Shown here piece by piece: positions 43,158 through 52,830 of a stretch of 64,000 bases of DNA; positions within the stretch are counted from its first letter, which is position 1; every line of letters begins with the position of its first letter. Source of the stretch: Streptomyces vietnamensis (GTDB lineage Bacteria; Actinomycetota; Actinomycetes; Streptomycetales; Streptomycetaceae). The stretch is from contig NZ_CP010407.1 of NCBI RefSeq assembly GCF_000830005.1, positions 1,054,001-1,118,000 of the forward strand, read 5' to 3'. Below the pieces are notes generated by a model. That model was not told where the DNA came from, did no database searches, and saw only the letters and a program-made list of their open reading frames with translations. Both the position numbers and the translations under genes were made by a program.

Positions 43158-44585
43158 TCAGACGGCGATCTCGGCCCGCTCCTCCGCCACAGGGGTGTCG
43201 GCCGGGGCGGTGCCGACTGCGGGCCGGTGCTGCCGGCGGCGGACCGCCAGGAGGTAGACCGCCGTGAGGAGCGCCAGCCAGACCACGCCGACCTCGAGCG
43301 CCACGCGCGTGCTCTCGTGGACGCCGAGCAAAACCAGCACCGCCGCCATGAAGACGAGGGTGACGATCTGGCCGTAGGGCCAGAACGGGGCCGGGAACTT
43401 CAGGGCCGCGGACTCCTCGGGGGACATCGCGCCGCGGGCCTTGAGGTGGGTGAGCATGATCATCACCCAGACGAAGACCGTCGCGAACGTGGCGATGGAG
43501 GCGATGATCAGGAAGATCTCGCCGGGGACGACCGCGTTCATCACGACGCCGAAGAGCAGGGCGCCGATCATGACGAGGGTGGTCACCCAGGGCACGCCGT
43601 CGGGGGTCGTGCGGCGCATGGCGGCGGGGCCGTGCCCGCGCTCGGCGAGGCCGTACATGGTGCGGCCCGCGGCGAAGATGTCGCTGTTGACGGCGGACAG
43701 GGCGGCGGTGAGGACCACGACGTTGAGGACCGCGGCCGCGGACTTGAGGCCGACACCGGCGAAGATCTGCACGAAGGGGCTGCCCGAGTCGCTGATCTGC
43801 TGCCACGGGGTGATCGACATGATCACGGCGAGGGTCAGGACGTAGAACAGGACGATGCGCAGCGGGATGGAGTTCACCGCGCCCGGGATGGTCTTCTCCG
43901 GGGACTCCGCCTCGCCGGCGGTGACGCCGATGATCTCGGTGCCGCCGAAGGCGAACATGACGATGGCGAACGAGACCACCCAGCCGTCGATGCCGCCGGC
44001 GAAGAACCCGCCGTTGTTCCACAGGTTGTCGATGCCGACGTGGACGTGGCCGGTGCCGAGGCCGAGGGCGATGACCACGATGCCGACGACGATCATCGCG
44101 ACGATGGCGACGATCTTCACGAGGGACAGCCAGAACTCCAGCTCGCCGAAGACCTTGACGCTGACGAGGTTGAGCGCGCCGACGATGAGGACGGCGGCCA
44201 GGACCCAGATCCAGCGCGGGACTTCGGGGAACCAGAAGCCCATGTAGACGCCGATGGCCGTGACGTCGGCGACGGCCACGATGACCAACTCGAAGGCGTA
44301 CGTCCAGCCGGTGAGGAAGCCGGCGAGCGGCCCGAGGTGGCGGTTCGCGTACTCGCCGAAGGAGCCGGCGCTGGGGGACGCCACGGCCATCTCGCCGAGG
44401 GACCTCAGGACGAGGAAGACGGCGGCGCCGCCGATCAGATAGGCGAGCAGGACGGCGGGGCCGCCCGCCCGGATGGACTCGGAGGAGCCGTAGAAGAGCC
44501 CGGTGCCGATCGCCGAACCGAGGGCGATGAAGCGGATGTGCCGGGAGTTGAGCCCGCGGCTCAGGCCGGTGTTTTCGGTGCGCAA
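43158..44585 (-). CDS. amino acid permease (AAT family), probable histidine/urocanate uptake
   Basis: A 475-residue permease with 12 membrane helices and the AAT-family pattern: [20 protein letters not shown] then [20 protein letters not shown] at TM1-2, [20 protein letters not shown], and [20 protein letters not shown] in TM6, then TIPGAV. I use a TTG start at 44585 because GAGGGAGA lies 7 bases before it and AAT proteins begin about 10 residues before LNSRHI; the longer frame to 44651 has no ribosome site. It is divergent from an IclR regulator (145 bases) and near hutC/hutU, so import of histidine or a related amino acid is likely but inferred. Confidence 0.85.
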   Translation of the reverse strand: MRTENTGLSRGLNSRHIRFIALGSAIGTGLFYGSSESIRAGGPAVLLAYLIGGAAVFLVLRSLGEMAVASPSAGSFGEYANRHLGPLAGFLTGWTYAFELVIVAVADVTAIGVYMGFWFPEVPRWIWVLAAVLIVGALNLVSVKVFGELEFWLSLVKIVAIVAMIVVGIVVIALGLGTGHVHVGIDNLWNNGGFFAGGIDGWVVSFAIVMFAFGGTEIIGVTAGEAESPEKTIPGAVNSIPLRIVLFYVLTLAVIMSITPWQQISDSGSPFVQIFAGVGLKSAAAVLNVVVLTAALSAVNSDIFAAGRTMYGLAERGHGPAAMRRTTPDGVPWVTTLVMIGALLFGVVMNAVVPGEIFLIIASIATFATVFVWVMIMLTHLKARGAMSPEESAALKFPAPFWPYGQIVTLVFMAAVLVLLGVHESTRVALEVGVVWLALLTAVYLLAVRRRQHRPAVGTAPADTPVAEERAEIAV

Positions 44586-44687
44586 ACGAATGTCTCCCTC
44601 TGGGGGGCGGATGCCGGAGGAGACCTGGGCGGGCGATGCGCCTCGCGGCACCTGCCCGTCGTCCGAGCTCTCGACGGCGAATGCCAG

Positions 44688-44711
44688 CCTGTATATTCCT
44701 GTCTATACAGG
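44688..44711. promoter_or_regulatory. palindromic operator CCTGTATA-N8-TATACAGG
   Basis: Perfect 8-bp arms (44688-44695 and 44704-44711) in the region between the divergent permease and IclR genes, 19 bp before the IclR start. It is a good candidate binding site for that regulator, controlling both genes. Confidence 0.65.
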
Positions 44712-44730
44712 TGCGTCAAGAGGTGATCCG

Positions 44731-45567
44731 ATGAGTGAACGCAAAGAGACGTCCGGTACCGCGTCGAGCGCCTCCCCGGCGGTCGCGCGCGCCCTCGACA
44801 TGCTCCTGTACCTGGCCGCCCGGCCCGGTCTCGTACAGGCCGCCACCCTCGCCCGTGACCTGGGCATTCCGCGCTCGTCCGCGTACCACATCCTCACCGT
44901 GCTGACCGACCGCGGCTTCGTCACGTACGTCCCGTCGGAGCAGGCGTACGGGCTCGGCGTGTCCTCCTTCGAGGTGGGCTCGGCCTATCTGCGCCACGAA
45001 CCCCTCGAGCGGCTCGCCCGGCCGATCCTGCGCGCGGCCGCGAGCCGCCTCGGCCAGACCGTGCACCTGGGGATCCTGCACGGCGCGGAGACCGTCTACC
45101 TGCTCAAGGAGCGCCCACCGGCCCGGGCGGGGGACATCGACATCGCACTCGTGACGGACGTCGGCGTGCGCCTGCCGGCCCATCTGACGGCCAACGGCCG
45201 CGCCATCCTCGCCCACACCTCGGAGGCACAGCTGCGGGCGCTGTTCCCCCGGCCCGGCGATCTGACCACCCGCACCGGCCGCGGGCCGCGCTCCCTTCCG
45301 GAACTGACCGGCGAGCTGGCCCGGGAGCGGGAGCGCGGCTGGTCGCAGGAGGTGGAGCTGGTGTCCCAGGGCTTCTGCTCGATGGGGGTGGCCGCGTTCG
45401 ACCACAACGAACGGCCGGTCGCCGCGATCAGCACCACCTGGCGCCGCCACCACGGCCGGCACGACACCGAGGAGGTGCACCAGGCCCTGGCGCAGGGTGC
45501 GGCGCGGCTGACCGCGGCGGTCTCGGGACACGCACCGACGGGCACGGGGACGCAGACCGCCGCCTGA
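44731..45567 (+). CDS. IclR family regulator (permease-linked)
   Basis: A 278-residue IclR protein. The N-terminal winged helix (AVARALDMLLYLAARPGLVQ then AATLARDLGIPRSSAYHILT) is at about residues 17-60, and the IclR ligand domain (GQTVHLGILHGAETVYLLKE; GVRLPAHLTANGRAILAH; ELVSQGFCSMGVAAFDHNER) follows. ATG 44731 with the GAGGTG-like region ahead is the natural start; the open frame upstream overlaps the permease. It shares PAHLTANGRA and SAYHILT patterns with the second IclR protein at 54495, so the two are paralogues within the histidine region. It probably binds the TATACAGG palindrome. Confidence 0.9.
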   Translation: MSERKETSGTASSASPAVARALDMLLYLAARPGLVQAATLARDLGIPRSSAYHILTVLTDRGFVTYVPSEQAYGLGVSSFEVGSAYLRHEPLERLARPILRAAASRLGQTVHLGILHGAETVYLLKERPPARAGDIDIALVTDVGVRLPAHLTANGRAILAHTSEAQLRALFPRPGDLTTRTGRGPRSLPELTGELARERERGWSQEVELVSQGFCSMGVAAFDHNERPVAAISTTWRRHHGRHDTEEVHQALAQGAARLTAAVSGHAPTGTGTQTAA

Positions 45568-45620
45568 GCGGACCGGTGCCGAGGACCGCCGCCCGAGCCG
45601 AAAGACCGGACCCGGCCGTC

Positions 45621-46397
45621 TCAGTGCGTGGCGAACGCGCCTTCGAGGCGGTAGCGGGAGCCTGGGTGGAGCAGGCGCGCGATGCTCACGAGCTCGTCCC
45701 GCGACCACGTGCGGCGCAGGATCATCAGGCACGGCTCGGACGGCCCGATGCCGAGGATCTCGCACTCCTCGGGCGACGCCAGGACCGCCTCCACGATGTG
45801 CTCGCCCCGGCCGAGCGGCGCGACCTTCGACAGGAACGTGTACGGCGTCTGCAGCGTGAAGTCCTGCTCCAGATAGCCGGGGGCGAAGGCCGGGTTGACG
45901 TAGCGGTCCTCCAGCTGGAGCGGCACGCCGTCCTCCAGGTGCACGACCCGGGAGCGGAAGACCGGCTCCCCCTTGCCGAGCCCGAGGTGCGCGGTGGTCC
46001 GCTCGTCGGCCCGCTCCTCGCCCAGGGACAGCACGCGGGCCCCGTAGCGGTGACCGCGGGCGTGGACCTCGTCGGCGATGTTGTGGACCTCCAGGAGCGC
46101 GGAGCTGGCCTTGCGCTGGGCGACGAAGCTTCCGACGCCCATGACGCGCCGGATGACGCCCTCGGCGGCGAGCTCGCGCAGGGCACGGTTGACGGTCATA
46201 CGGGACAGGCCGAGGGCGTCGACGAACTGGCTCTCCGAGGGCAGGGCGTCGTCCTCCTGCCAGTGGCCGTTCCTGATCTGCCGCTCGACGAGCTCCTTAA
46301 CGCGCTGGTACGCGGGGACGGAACCGCCCGCACCCTGCGCGTACCACCGGGCCAGCTCCGCCGGGTCCACGACCACGCCGCCCACCGTCCTCGCCAT
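45621..46397 (-). CDS. hutC: GntR family histidine-utilisation repressor
   Basis: A 258-residue GntR/HutC-type repressor. An extra N-terminal segment (about 25 residues) precedes the winged helix AYQRVKELVERQIRNGHWQE then LPSESQFVDALGLSRMTVNR and ALRELAAEGVIRRVMGVGSF. The C-terminal UTRA domain (HRYGARVLSLGEERADERT; VFRSRVVHLEDGVPLQLEDR; RGEHIVEAVLASPEECEILG) binds the inducer, urocanate in known HutC proteins. ATG 46397 is preceded by GGAGGCAGGGGGAG. It is divergent from hutU with a 185-base gap. It may share control of hutUG with the IclR protein at 54495. Confidence 0.9.
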   Translation of the reverse strand: MARTVGGVVVDPAELARWYAQGAGGSVPAYQRVKELVERQIRNGHWQEDDALPSESQFVDALGLSRMTVNRALRELAAEGVIRRVMGVGSFVAQRKASSALLEVHNIADEVHARGHRYGARVLSLGEERADERTTAHLGLGKGEPVFRSRVVHLEDGVPLQLEDRYVNPAFAPGYLEQDFTLQTPYTFLSKVAPLGRGEHIVEAVLASPEECEILGIGPSEPCLMILRRTWSRDELVSIARLLHPGSRYRLEGAFATH

Positions 46398-46484
46398 CCG
46401 CTCCCCCTGCCTCCTGCCTGCGACGATCCTATGGGAGCGGTGCCGTCGGCGAACGGGCCGACGGTCCCCCTTGCCGGGGAAGTG

Positions 46485-46498
46485 TCTCGGATCCGAGA
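46485..46498. promoter_or_regulatory. hut palindrome in the hutC/hutU region
   Basis: TCTCGGATCCGAGA, a perfect 14-bp palindrome, 85 bp before hutU. It differs from the hutH-region site TCTGGGATCCCAGA only at the symmetric positions 4 and 11. Confidence 0.65.
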
Positions 46499-46582
46499 GA
46501 TGCGGGCGCCGCCGCTGGTCCCGGCTCCGCCGCTCGCGTGTCATGAGGGTGCACAACGGCTCGATCCCCCTGAGGAGCACAC

Positions 46583-48268
46583 ATGACCAGCCCTTCCCAC
46601 GAAGCGCCGGGCGTCGTCCGGGCCCCGCGCGGCACCGAACTGAACTGCCTCGGATGGCAGCAGGAAGGCGCCCTGCGGATGCTCATGAACAACCTCGACC
46701 CCGAGGTCGCCGAGCACCCCGAGGACCTCGTCGTCTACGGCGGTACCGGGAAGGCCGCCCGCAACCACGAGGCGTACGACGCGATCGTCCGCACGCTCAA
46801 GACCCTCAAGGACGACGAGACCCTCCTCGTGCAGTCCGGCAAGCCGGTCGGCGTGATGCGCACGAACGAGTGGGCGCCGCGCGTGCTGCTCGCCAGCTCC
46901 AACCTGGTGGGCGACTGGGCCAACTGGGAGGAGTTCCGCAAGCTGGAGGCCGAGGGCCTGACCATGTACGGCCAGATGACGGCCGGTTCGTGGATCTACA
47001 TCGGTTCGCAGGGCATCCTGCAGGGCACGTACGAGACCTTCGGCGCCGTCGCCCGCAAGAAGTTCGACGGCACCCTGGCCGGCACGATCACGCTGACCGC
47101 CGGCATGGGCGGCATGGGTGGCGCCCAGCCGCTGGCCGTGACGATGAACGACGGCGTCGCGATCTGCGTCGACGTCGACGAGACGCGCATCGACCGCCGC
47201 ATCGGCACCCGCTACCTGGACGTGAAGGCCGACAACCTCGACCACGCCCTCGAACTGGCCGTCCAGGCCCGCGACGAGCGCCGCGGCCTGTCCATCGGCG
47301 TCGTCGGCAACGCCGCCGAGATCTTCCCGGAGCTGCTGCGCCGCGAGGCCCCGATCGACATCGTCACCGACCAGACCTCCGCCCACGACCCGCTGGCCTA
47401 CCTGCCCGTCGGCATCTCGGTCGAGGACTGGCACAACGAGCGCGAGGCCGACCCGGCCGGCTTCACCGAGCGCTCGCGCAAGTCGATGGCCCTGCACGTC
47501 GAGGCCATGGTCGGCTTCCTCGACAAGGGCGCCGAGGTCTTCGACTACGGCAACTCGATCCGCGACGAGGCCCGCAAGGCCGGTTACGACCGCGCCTTCG
47601 ACTTCCCCGGCTTCGTCCCGGCGCACATCCGCCCGCTGTTCGAGGAGGGCCTCGGCCCGTTCCGCTGGGCCGCGCTGTCCGGCGACCCGGCCGACATCGC
47701 CAGGACGGACGCCGCGATCAAGGAGCTGTTCCCCGAGAACAAGCACCTGCACCGCTGGCTGGACATGGCCGGCGAGCGCGTCTCGTTCGAGGGCCTGCCC
47801 GCGCGCATCTGCTGGCTCGGCTACGGCGAACGCCACCTGGCCGGCCTGAAGTTCAACGAGATGGTGGCGAACGGCGAGCTGTCCGCCCCCGTCGCCATCG
47901 GCCGCGACCACCTCGACTCCGGCTCCGTGGCCTCCCCGTACCGCGAGACCGAGTCGATGCTCGACGGCTCCGACGCCATCGCCGACTGGCCGCTGCTCAA
48001 CGCCCTGGTGAACACCTCCTCCGGCGCCTCCTGGGTGTCCATCCACCACGGCGGCGGCGTCGGCATGGGCCGCTCCATCCACGCCGGCCAGGTCTGCATC
48101 GCCGACGGCACCGAGCTGGCCGCCAGGAAGCTGGAGCGCGTCCTGACGAACGACCCCGGCATGGGTGTCATCCGGCACGTCGACGCCGGTTACGAGTACG
48201 CCGCCTCGGTCGCCAAGGAGCGCGGCGTGCGCGTCCCGATGACGGAGACCGGGGACGGCGCGGCGTGA
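46583..48268 (+). CDS. hutU: urocanate hydratase
   Basis: A 561-residue urocanase converting urocanate to 4-imidazolone-5-propionate with bound NAD. The length is normal, and conserved stretches are clear: [100 protein letters not shown] and [20 protein letters not shown], plus the Cys region [19 protein letters not shown]. The stop overlaps the start of hutG (GTGA), so the two are co-translated. It is divergent from hutC with the TCTCGGATCCGAGA palindrome between them. Confidence 0.97.
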   Translation: MTSPSHEAPGVVRAPRGTELNCLGWQQEGALRMLMNNLDPEVAEHPEDLVVYGGTGKAARNHEAYDAIVRTLKTLKDDETLLVQSGKPVGVMRTNEWAPRVLLASSNLVGDWANWEEFRKLEAEGLTMYGQMTAGSWIYIGSQGILQGTYETFGAVARKKFDGTLAGTITLTAGMGGMGGAQPLAVTMNDGVAICVDVDETRIDRRIGTRYLDVKADNLDHALELAVQARDERRGLSIGVVGNAAEIFPELLRREAPIDIVTDQTSAHDPLAYLPVGISVEDWHNEREADPAGFTERSRKSMALHVEAMVGFLDKGAEVFDYGNSIRDEARKAGYDRAFDFPGFVPAHIRPLFEEGLGPFRWAALSGDPADIARTDAAIKELFPENKHLHRWLDMAGERVSFEGLPARICWLGYGERHLAGLKFNEMVANGELSAPVAIGRDHLDSGSVASPYRETESMLDGSDAIADWPLLNALVNTSSGASWVSIHHGGGVGMGRSIHAGQVCIADGTELAARKLERVLTNDPGMGVIRHVDAGYEYAASVAKERGVRVPMTETGDGAA

Positions 48269-49245
48269 GCGCGTTCCAGCAGACCGCTCCCCCGGTCACC
48301 GACGTTCCGGCCCGGCCCTGGTCGGGCCGGGACGACGGGCCCGGTGCGGAGCACCTGCGCTGGCACAAGGCCGTCGAGCTCGATCCGGAGCTGACGGAGC
48401 CGGGCGACGTGGCGTTCGTCGGATTCGCCAGTGACGAGGGCGTACGCCGCAACAAGGGGCGGCAGGGTGCCGCGCAGGGTCCCGACGCCCTGCGGCGGGC
48501 CCTCGCCTCGATGGCGCTGCCGAAGCCGCTGCGGGCGCTCGACGCCGGTGACGTGGAGGTCGTCGGCGACGCGGCCGACGCCCTGGAGGCCGGTCAGCGG
48601 CGGCTGGGCCGCGCGGTCGCGCACCTCGTCGACGCGGGCCACCCGGTGGTGGTCCTCGGCGGCGGTCACGAGGTCGCGTTCGGGACGTACAGCGGTCTGG
48701 AGCAGACGCGGGCGATGAAGGCCGGCGGGCGGCTCGGCGTGCTGAACCTCGACGCGCACTTCGATCTCCGCGAGGACGTGCGGCCCAGCTCGGGCACGCC
48801 GTTCCTGCAGATGGCGCAGAGCGAGCGGCGGCACGGCCGTGACCTCGACTACTGGGTGCTCGGCATCAGTCAGGCCGCGAACACCGAGACGCTGTTCCGC
48901 ACTGCGGCGTCGCTCGGGGTGCGGTACCTGGCGGACACCGAGTGCGGGCTGCTCGACATGGCGCGGGTGGAGTCGTTCGTCGACGAGTTCCTCGCGAGCT
49001 GCGACCTGGTGCACCTGACGATCGACCTGGACGTGCTGCCGGCGGCCGTCGCCCCCGGGGTCAGCGCGCCCGCCGCGTACGGCGTGCCGATGGAGGTCGT
49101 CGAGCGGGTCTGCACCCGGGTCGCGCGCAGCGGCAAGCTCGTGGTCGTCGACGTCGCCGAGCTCAATCCGGAGTTCGACGTCGACCAGCGCACGGCGCGG
49201 GCCGGCGCGCGCCTGGTGCACCGGACGGTCACCACCTGGGCGTGA
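48265..49245 (+). CDS. hutG: formimidoylglutamase
   Basis: A 326-residue ureohydrolase (arginase fold) that hydrolyses N-formimidoyl-glutamate to glutamate and formamide. Mn-binding motifs are present: [37 protein letters not shown], and [20 protein letters not shown], plus the C-terminal [23 protein letters not shown] 48265 overlaps the hutU stop by four bases. It ends before the convergent hutD gene at a 14-bp hairpin. It completes the short hut route to glutamate together with hutU, hutH and an imidazolonepropionase (hutI) that is not seen in the window. Confidence 0.95.
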   Translation: MSAFQQTAPPVTDVPARPWSGRDDGPGAEHLRWHKAVELDPELTEPGDVAFVGFASDEGVRRNKGRQGAAQGPDALRRALASMALPKPLRALDAGDVEVVGDAADALEAGQRRLGRAVAHLVDAGHPVVVLGGGHEVAFGTYSGLEQTRAMKAGGRLGVLNLDAHFDLREDVRPSSGTPFLQMAQSERRHGRDLDYWVLGISQAANTETLFRTAASLGVRYLADTECGLLDMARVESFVDEFLASCDLVHLTIDLDVLPAAVAPGVSAPAAYGVPMEVVERVCTRVARSGKLVVVDVAELNPEFDVDQRTARAGARLVHRTVTTWA

Positions 49246-49261
49246 CGCCCTCCCCTGAACA

Positions 49262-49305
49262 GGCCGCCAGGCCGCCCGGCATACGAGAGCCGCGGCCTGG
49301 CGGCC
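49262..49305. terminator. terminator between hutG and hutD
   Basis: GGCCGCCAGGCCGC (49262-49275) pairs with GCGGCCTGGCGGCC (49292-49305), 16-base loop, 14 perfect pairs, between convergent genes. Confidence 0.75.
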
Positions 49306-49337
49306 GCGGCCTTCCCGCCCGGATCCGCTCGGCTCCC

Positions 49338-49907
49338 CTAGTGGATGTCCATGAGGGCGACGATCGCGAGGACCCCGTCGACGACGATGTCGACGGGGTC
49401 CTCGTCGTCGTGGAGCAGGACCGCGTCGAGCCGGCCGAGGCGGACGGACTCCCGGTCCAGGGTCGCGGTGCCGTCGAGGACGACCGCGAGGACGCGGGTC
49501 CCGGGGGCGGGGCGCAGCACCGTGGAGCGGCGTTCGACGGACACGTCGGCCTTCGCCTCGGTGCGCCGCACCATGACGTTGAAGTCGACGATGGGGCCGT
49601 CGAGGAGGCGGCAGTCGGTGGTGGCGTCGCCGGAGAAGGCGAAGGGCGCGTAGCGGGTGTCGACGACGTGTTCCGTGCCGTCGACGGTGAGGGCCATGCC
49701 CGGTCCCTCGACGACGGTGATGATCCGGTCGACGCCCTCGAACGCGGAGAAGGGGCCGCTGCTCGCGACGTCGGCGACGCTGATCCGCCACGCGAAGTCG
49801 TCGGTGCCGGCGCCCTGGGGGTGGGCCAGGACCTCGGTGGTGATGCCGCCGCCGTTCTTCCACGGTGCGGGGGTCCGGTCGTGTGCGCGCAGGATCCGGG
49901 GTGCCAT
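49338..49907 (-). CDS. hutD: HutD/Ves family protein
   Basis: A 189-residue bicupin of the HutD/Ves (DUF886) family: TPAPWKNGGGITTEVLAHPQ then FAWRISVADVASSGPFSAFE near the N-terminus, and GPIVDFNVMVRRTEAKADV later. HutD is thought to act as a governor or accessory factor for histidine degradation, with no known enzymatic activity. It converges on hutG and lies downstream of the decarboxylase gene (103 bases). A 15-bp perfect hairpin (49368-49403) is embedded in its 3' coding end. Confidence 0.88.
   Translation of the reverse strand: MAPRILRAHDRTPAPWKNGGGITTEVLAHPQGAGTDDFAWRISVADVASSGPFSAFEGVDRIITVVEGPGMALTVDGTEHVVDTRYAPFAFSGDATTDCRLLDGPIVDFNVMVRRTEAKADVSVERRSTVLRPAPGTRVLAVVLDGTATLDRESVRLGRLDAVLLHDDEDPVDIVVDGVLAIVALMDIH
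49368..49403. repeat. perfect hairpin inside hutD
   Basis: GAGGACCCCGTCGAC (49368-49382), 6-base loop, GTCGACGGGGTCCTC (49389-49403), within the codons for EDPVDIVVDGVL. It may be coincidence of Asp-Pro-Val-Asp codons or a hidden stop signal. Confidence 0.6.
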
Positions 49908-50010
49908 GAAGTGTCGCTCCTTCGGGAAAACGCGACCTCCTCCCCCGCCGCCTGGGGCCGCGGGAGAGGAGGTGCGTGGGTCGGGTCGAGTCGGGTCGGG
50001 ACGGGTCGGG

Positions 50011-52728
50011 CTAGCGCTCGGCGGTGTGGCGGGTTTCGAGGGCGGTCTCGGTGAAGACCCGGTATCCGGCCGCCGGGTCGTATCCGTGGATCTCGCGGGT
50101 GTCGAGGGCGGCCATGTAGGTCAGGACGTCCTTGCTGACGACCTGTCCGGGGACCAGCACGGGGAAGCCGGGCGGGTACGGGGTGACGAACGTGGCCGAG
50201 ACCACCGTACGGCCCTGCGCCATGGCGTCGGTGATGGCGTCCACCGAGAGGTGCTCGCACTCGGTGTCGTCGTAGGCGAGGAAGAACGCGGAGCGCATGT
50301 CGCCCTCGGGGGTGCGCGGGCTCGGCCGGAACGCCGGGTGGAACGCGCTGAAGTCGGGCAGGGCGGCGGAGCCCGCGTCGAGCCCGGTGGCGGCGCTGTC
50401 GTGTGCGGCCCGGTCGTGCGGGCTCATCTCGCCGATGCGTTCCTCCAGGTCCTCGGCGATGCGGACGAGGACCTCGATCAGGTAGGCGACGGCGCTGCGG
50501 GTGGTGCCGATGTTCGTCATGAACAGCAGCGTGTTGCGGGTCGTCTTGTTGACCTGGATGCCGTGCCGGTCCATCAGGAGGTCGTGCTTGAAGGTGTCTC
50601 CGTCGATCCCGGTGAGCCCGATGTGCAGGGTGGCGCGGGTGGGGTCGAGGACGAACTCGTCCTCCTCCCAGGCCCGTTCCATCCGGGCGAGGCCGGTGCG
50701 CAGGGGCTGTTCGATGCCGGAGGAGCGGAAGCGGGGCGGGACGAGTTCCGGTGTGGTGAGGATGCGCAGGTAGCGGCTGAGCAGCGGGTGCTGGGCGACC
50801 GCGTCGCGGAGCACGCCGGCCTGTTCCAGCTGCTTCTGCACGAGGGCGAAGCCCTCGAAGACGGCCTGCCGGCGGCCGAGGTCCATCGAGGCGAGGATCT
50901 GGTAGTTGGGCGACGTCGAGGTGTGCGTCATGTACGCCTCGTGGAACACCTCGGCGACCTTGTGGCGGAAGTCCTGGTCGAAGACGTGGACCATGGAGCC
51001 CTGGCGCATCGAGGTGAGCGTCTTGTGCGTGGACTGCGTGGCGTAGACGCGGACGCGGGCCTTCTCCGGGTCGGGCATCAGGCGGGTGTGGACGAGGGTC
51101 TCGTCGTCCGGGTCGTCGCCGAGGCCCGCGCGGTGGGCCGCGTAGGCGTCGGCGTACCCGGGGTCGCGGTAGCGGTCGGTGAGAGTGCGGGCCGCTGCCA
51201 TGGCGGTGCGCCGGCGGTAGACGGGGTGGAAGCGGGCGAAGGCGAACCAGGCCTCGTCCCACAGGAACGCCAGGTCCGGCTTGAGGGCCAGGCACTCCTC
51301 CATCACCCGCGAGGGGTTGTAGACGATCCCGTCGAAGGTGCAGTTGGTGAGCATGAGGAGCTTGACGCGGTGCAGGACGCCCTCGTGCTTGAGCATCAGC
51401 AGCTTCCGCTTGATCTCCTCCACCGGTACGGCCCCGTACATGCCGTACTCGTCGAGGGGATAGGCGTCGAGGTAGACGACGTGGGCGCCGGCGAGGACGA
51501 GTCCGTAGTGGTGGGACTTGTGGCAGTTGCGGTCCACGAGCACGATGTCGCCGGGGCGTACGAGCGCCTGCACGACGATCTTGTTGGCGGTGGACGTGCC
51601 GTTGGTGACGAAGTAGGTCTGGCGGGCGCCGAAGGCCTCGGCGGCCAGGTCCTGGGCCTCGCGCAGCGGGCCGGTGGGGGCGAGCAGGGAATCCAGGCCG
51701 CCGGAGGTGGCGGAGGTCTCGGCGAGGAAGATGTTCAGGCCGTAGAAGTCGGCGATCTCCGGGATCCAGGGCGAGTTGAGCACCGAGGCGCCGCGGGAGA
51801 CGGGCAGGGCGTGGAAGACGCCGGTGGGCTTGCGGCTGTGGGCGCGCAGGGCGGTGAAGAACGGGGCGCGGTGGCGTTCGGCGATGCCCTGCAGGATCGA
51901 CAGGTGCAGTTCGAGAAGGCCTTCGTGGGCGTGGAAGACGCGCCGGAAGCGGCGGCTGAGGCGGCCCGCGGTGGACTCGACGGCCCGTTCGGACACGAGG
52001 TAGAGGTCGAGTTCGGGGCGCAGGGCGAGGAGTCGGTCGCCCAGGGCGTGGATCCGTTCGCCGCCGTCCCCGGGTGTCGCGGCGGTGTCGGCGGCTTCGT
52101 CGAAGAAGCGGCGGACGACGCTGAGGTCGTGGCGGGAGCGGTCGGTGAACCGGTCGCGGATGACGACGGCCTGGAGGCTGGAGTTGACGAGGGACGCGAT
52201 GACCGCGTCCTCGAAGCTCGGGGCGACGACGATCTCGTAGGCGAACTCGTCGTCGGAGCGGCGCAGGCGGCGCAGTTCGACGCGCAGCGCCTGTTCCTCG
52301 GCGGCGTCCAGGTCGCCGACGACGAGGACCTCGAAGTACGGGGCGGAGGGCGCGGGCGGGGTGTGCGCGGTGTCCGTCGTCTCGTCGGGCGCGGCGCCCG
52401 GGGCGGCGGCGGTGTGCGGGGCGGTGCCGTGGTGCCGGTGTCCGGCGAGGGCGCGATACAACTCCTCGGTGCGCTGGGCGAGTTGCCGGTGCTCCCGCTG
52501 GTCGTACAGCCCGCGGAGCTCCTTCAGGGCGGCCGTGCCGGGGAAGGCCCAGCAGTGCTCGACGGGTGCCAGGAGGCGGATGAGTTCCCGGATGCGCGCG
52601 GCGGTGTCCGGGCGGCCGTCCGCGCCCTGTGCGGCGAGGCGGTGGGTGAGGTCCGTCAGTGAGCTCCAGGCGTCGGCGCGCAGTTGGCCGACGCTGTTGT
52701 GCACCGTGGCGGTCGGCAGGTCATTCAC
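50011..52728 (-). CDS. group III PLP-dependent Orn/Lys/Arg decarboxylase
   Basis: A 905-residue large decarboxylase. A helical N-terminal region and a receiver-like wing domain (about residues 130-250, FEVLVVGDLDAAEEQALRVE) are followed by the fold-I PLP domain (APTGPLREAQDLAAEAFGAR; TYFVTNGTSTANKIVVQALV; LTNCTFDGIVYNPSRVMEEC; FLWDEAWFAFARFHPVYRRR; the PLP Lys in QSTHKTLTSMRQGSMVHVFD) and the C-terminal domain (TYPPGFP-like VTPYPPGFPVLVPGQ). Family members release CO2 from ornithine, lysine or arginine to give diamines. GTG 52728 follows AAGGAG. It lies between hutH and hutD in the same direction; a histidine-derived substrate is conceivable but unproven. The enzyme could feed diamines to the amine oxidases of this window. 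Confidence 0.9.
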   Translation of the reverse strand: MNDLPTATVHNSVGQLRADAWSSLTDLTHRLAAQGADGRPDTAARIRELIRLLAPVEHCWAFPGTAALKELRGLYDQREHRQLAQRTEELYRALAGHRHHGTAPHTAAAPGAAPDETTDTAHTPPAPSAPYFEVLVVGDLDAAEEQALRVELRRLRRSDDEFAYEIVVAPSFEDAVIASLVNSSLQAVVIRDRFTDRSRHDLSVVRRFFDEAADTAATPGDGGERIHALGDRLLALRPELDLYLVSERAVESTAGRLSRRFRRVFHAHEGLLELHLSILQGIAERHRAPFFTALRAHSRKPTGVFHALPVSRGASVLNSPWIPEIADFYGLNIFLAETSATSGGLDSLLAPTGPLREAQDLAAEAFGARQTYFVTNGTSTANKIVVQALVRPGDIVLVDRNCHKSHHYGLVLAGAHVVYLDAYPLDEYGMYGAVPVEEIKRKLLMLKHEGVLHRVKLLMLTNCTFDGIVYNPSRVMEECLALKPDLAFLWDEAWFAFARFHPVYRRRTAMAAARTLTDRYRDPGYADAYAAHRAGLGDDPDDETLVHTRLMPDPEKARVRVYATQSTHKTLTSMRQGSMVHVFDQDFRHKVAEVFHEAYMTHTSTSPNYQILASMDLGRRQAVFEGFALVQKQLEQAGVLRDAVAQHPLLSRYLRILTTPELVPPRFRSSGIEQPLRTGLARMERAWEEDEFVLDPTRATLHIGLTGIDGDTFKHDLLMDRHGIQVNKTTRNTLLFMTNIGTTRSAVAYLIEVLVRIAEDLEERIGEMSPHDRAAHDSAATGLDAGSAALPDFSAFHPAFRPSPRTPEGDMRSAFFLAYDDTECEHLSVDAITDAMAQGRTVVSATFVTPYPPGFPVLVPGQVVSKDVLTYMAALDTREIHGYDPAAGYRVFTETALETRHTAER

Positions 52729-52776
52729 CGGGGAACGGCTCCTTCTGAGGGCTGGGCATGCGCGGCGGGGGCCTGC

Positions 52777-52814
52777 CGCGCCTTCCGGGTCCCGCGCGGG
52801 ACCCGGAAGGCGCG
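52777..52814. terminator. 38-bp perfect palindrome after hutH
   Basis: CGCGCCTTCCGGGTCCCGC followed immediately by its exact complement (52777-52795/52796-52814). It would fold to a 17-bp stem with a 4-base loop, ends 16 bases before the hutH stop codon end (52831), and separates hutH from the decarboxylase. Confidence 0.8.
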
Positions 52815-52830
52815 AGGGACTGCGTCCCGG

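Noticed and set aside
46078..48264. Long open frame continuing upstream of hutG
   Set aside because: It is the out-of-frame shadow of hutU; hutG clearly begins at the overlapping GTG at 48265.
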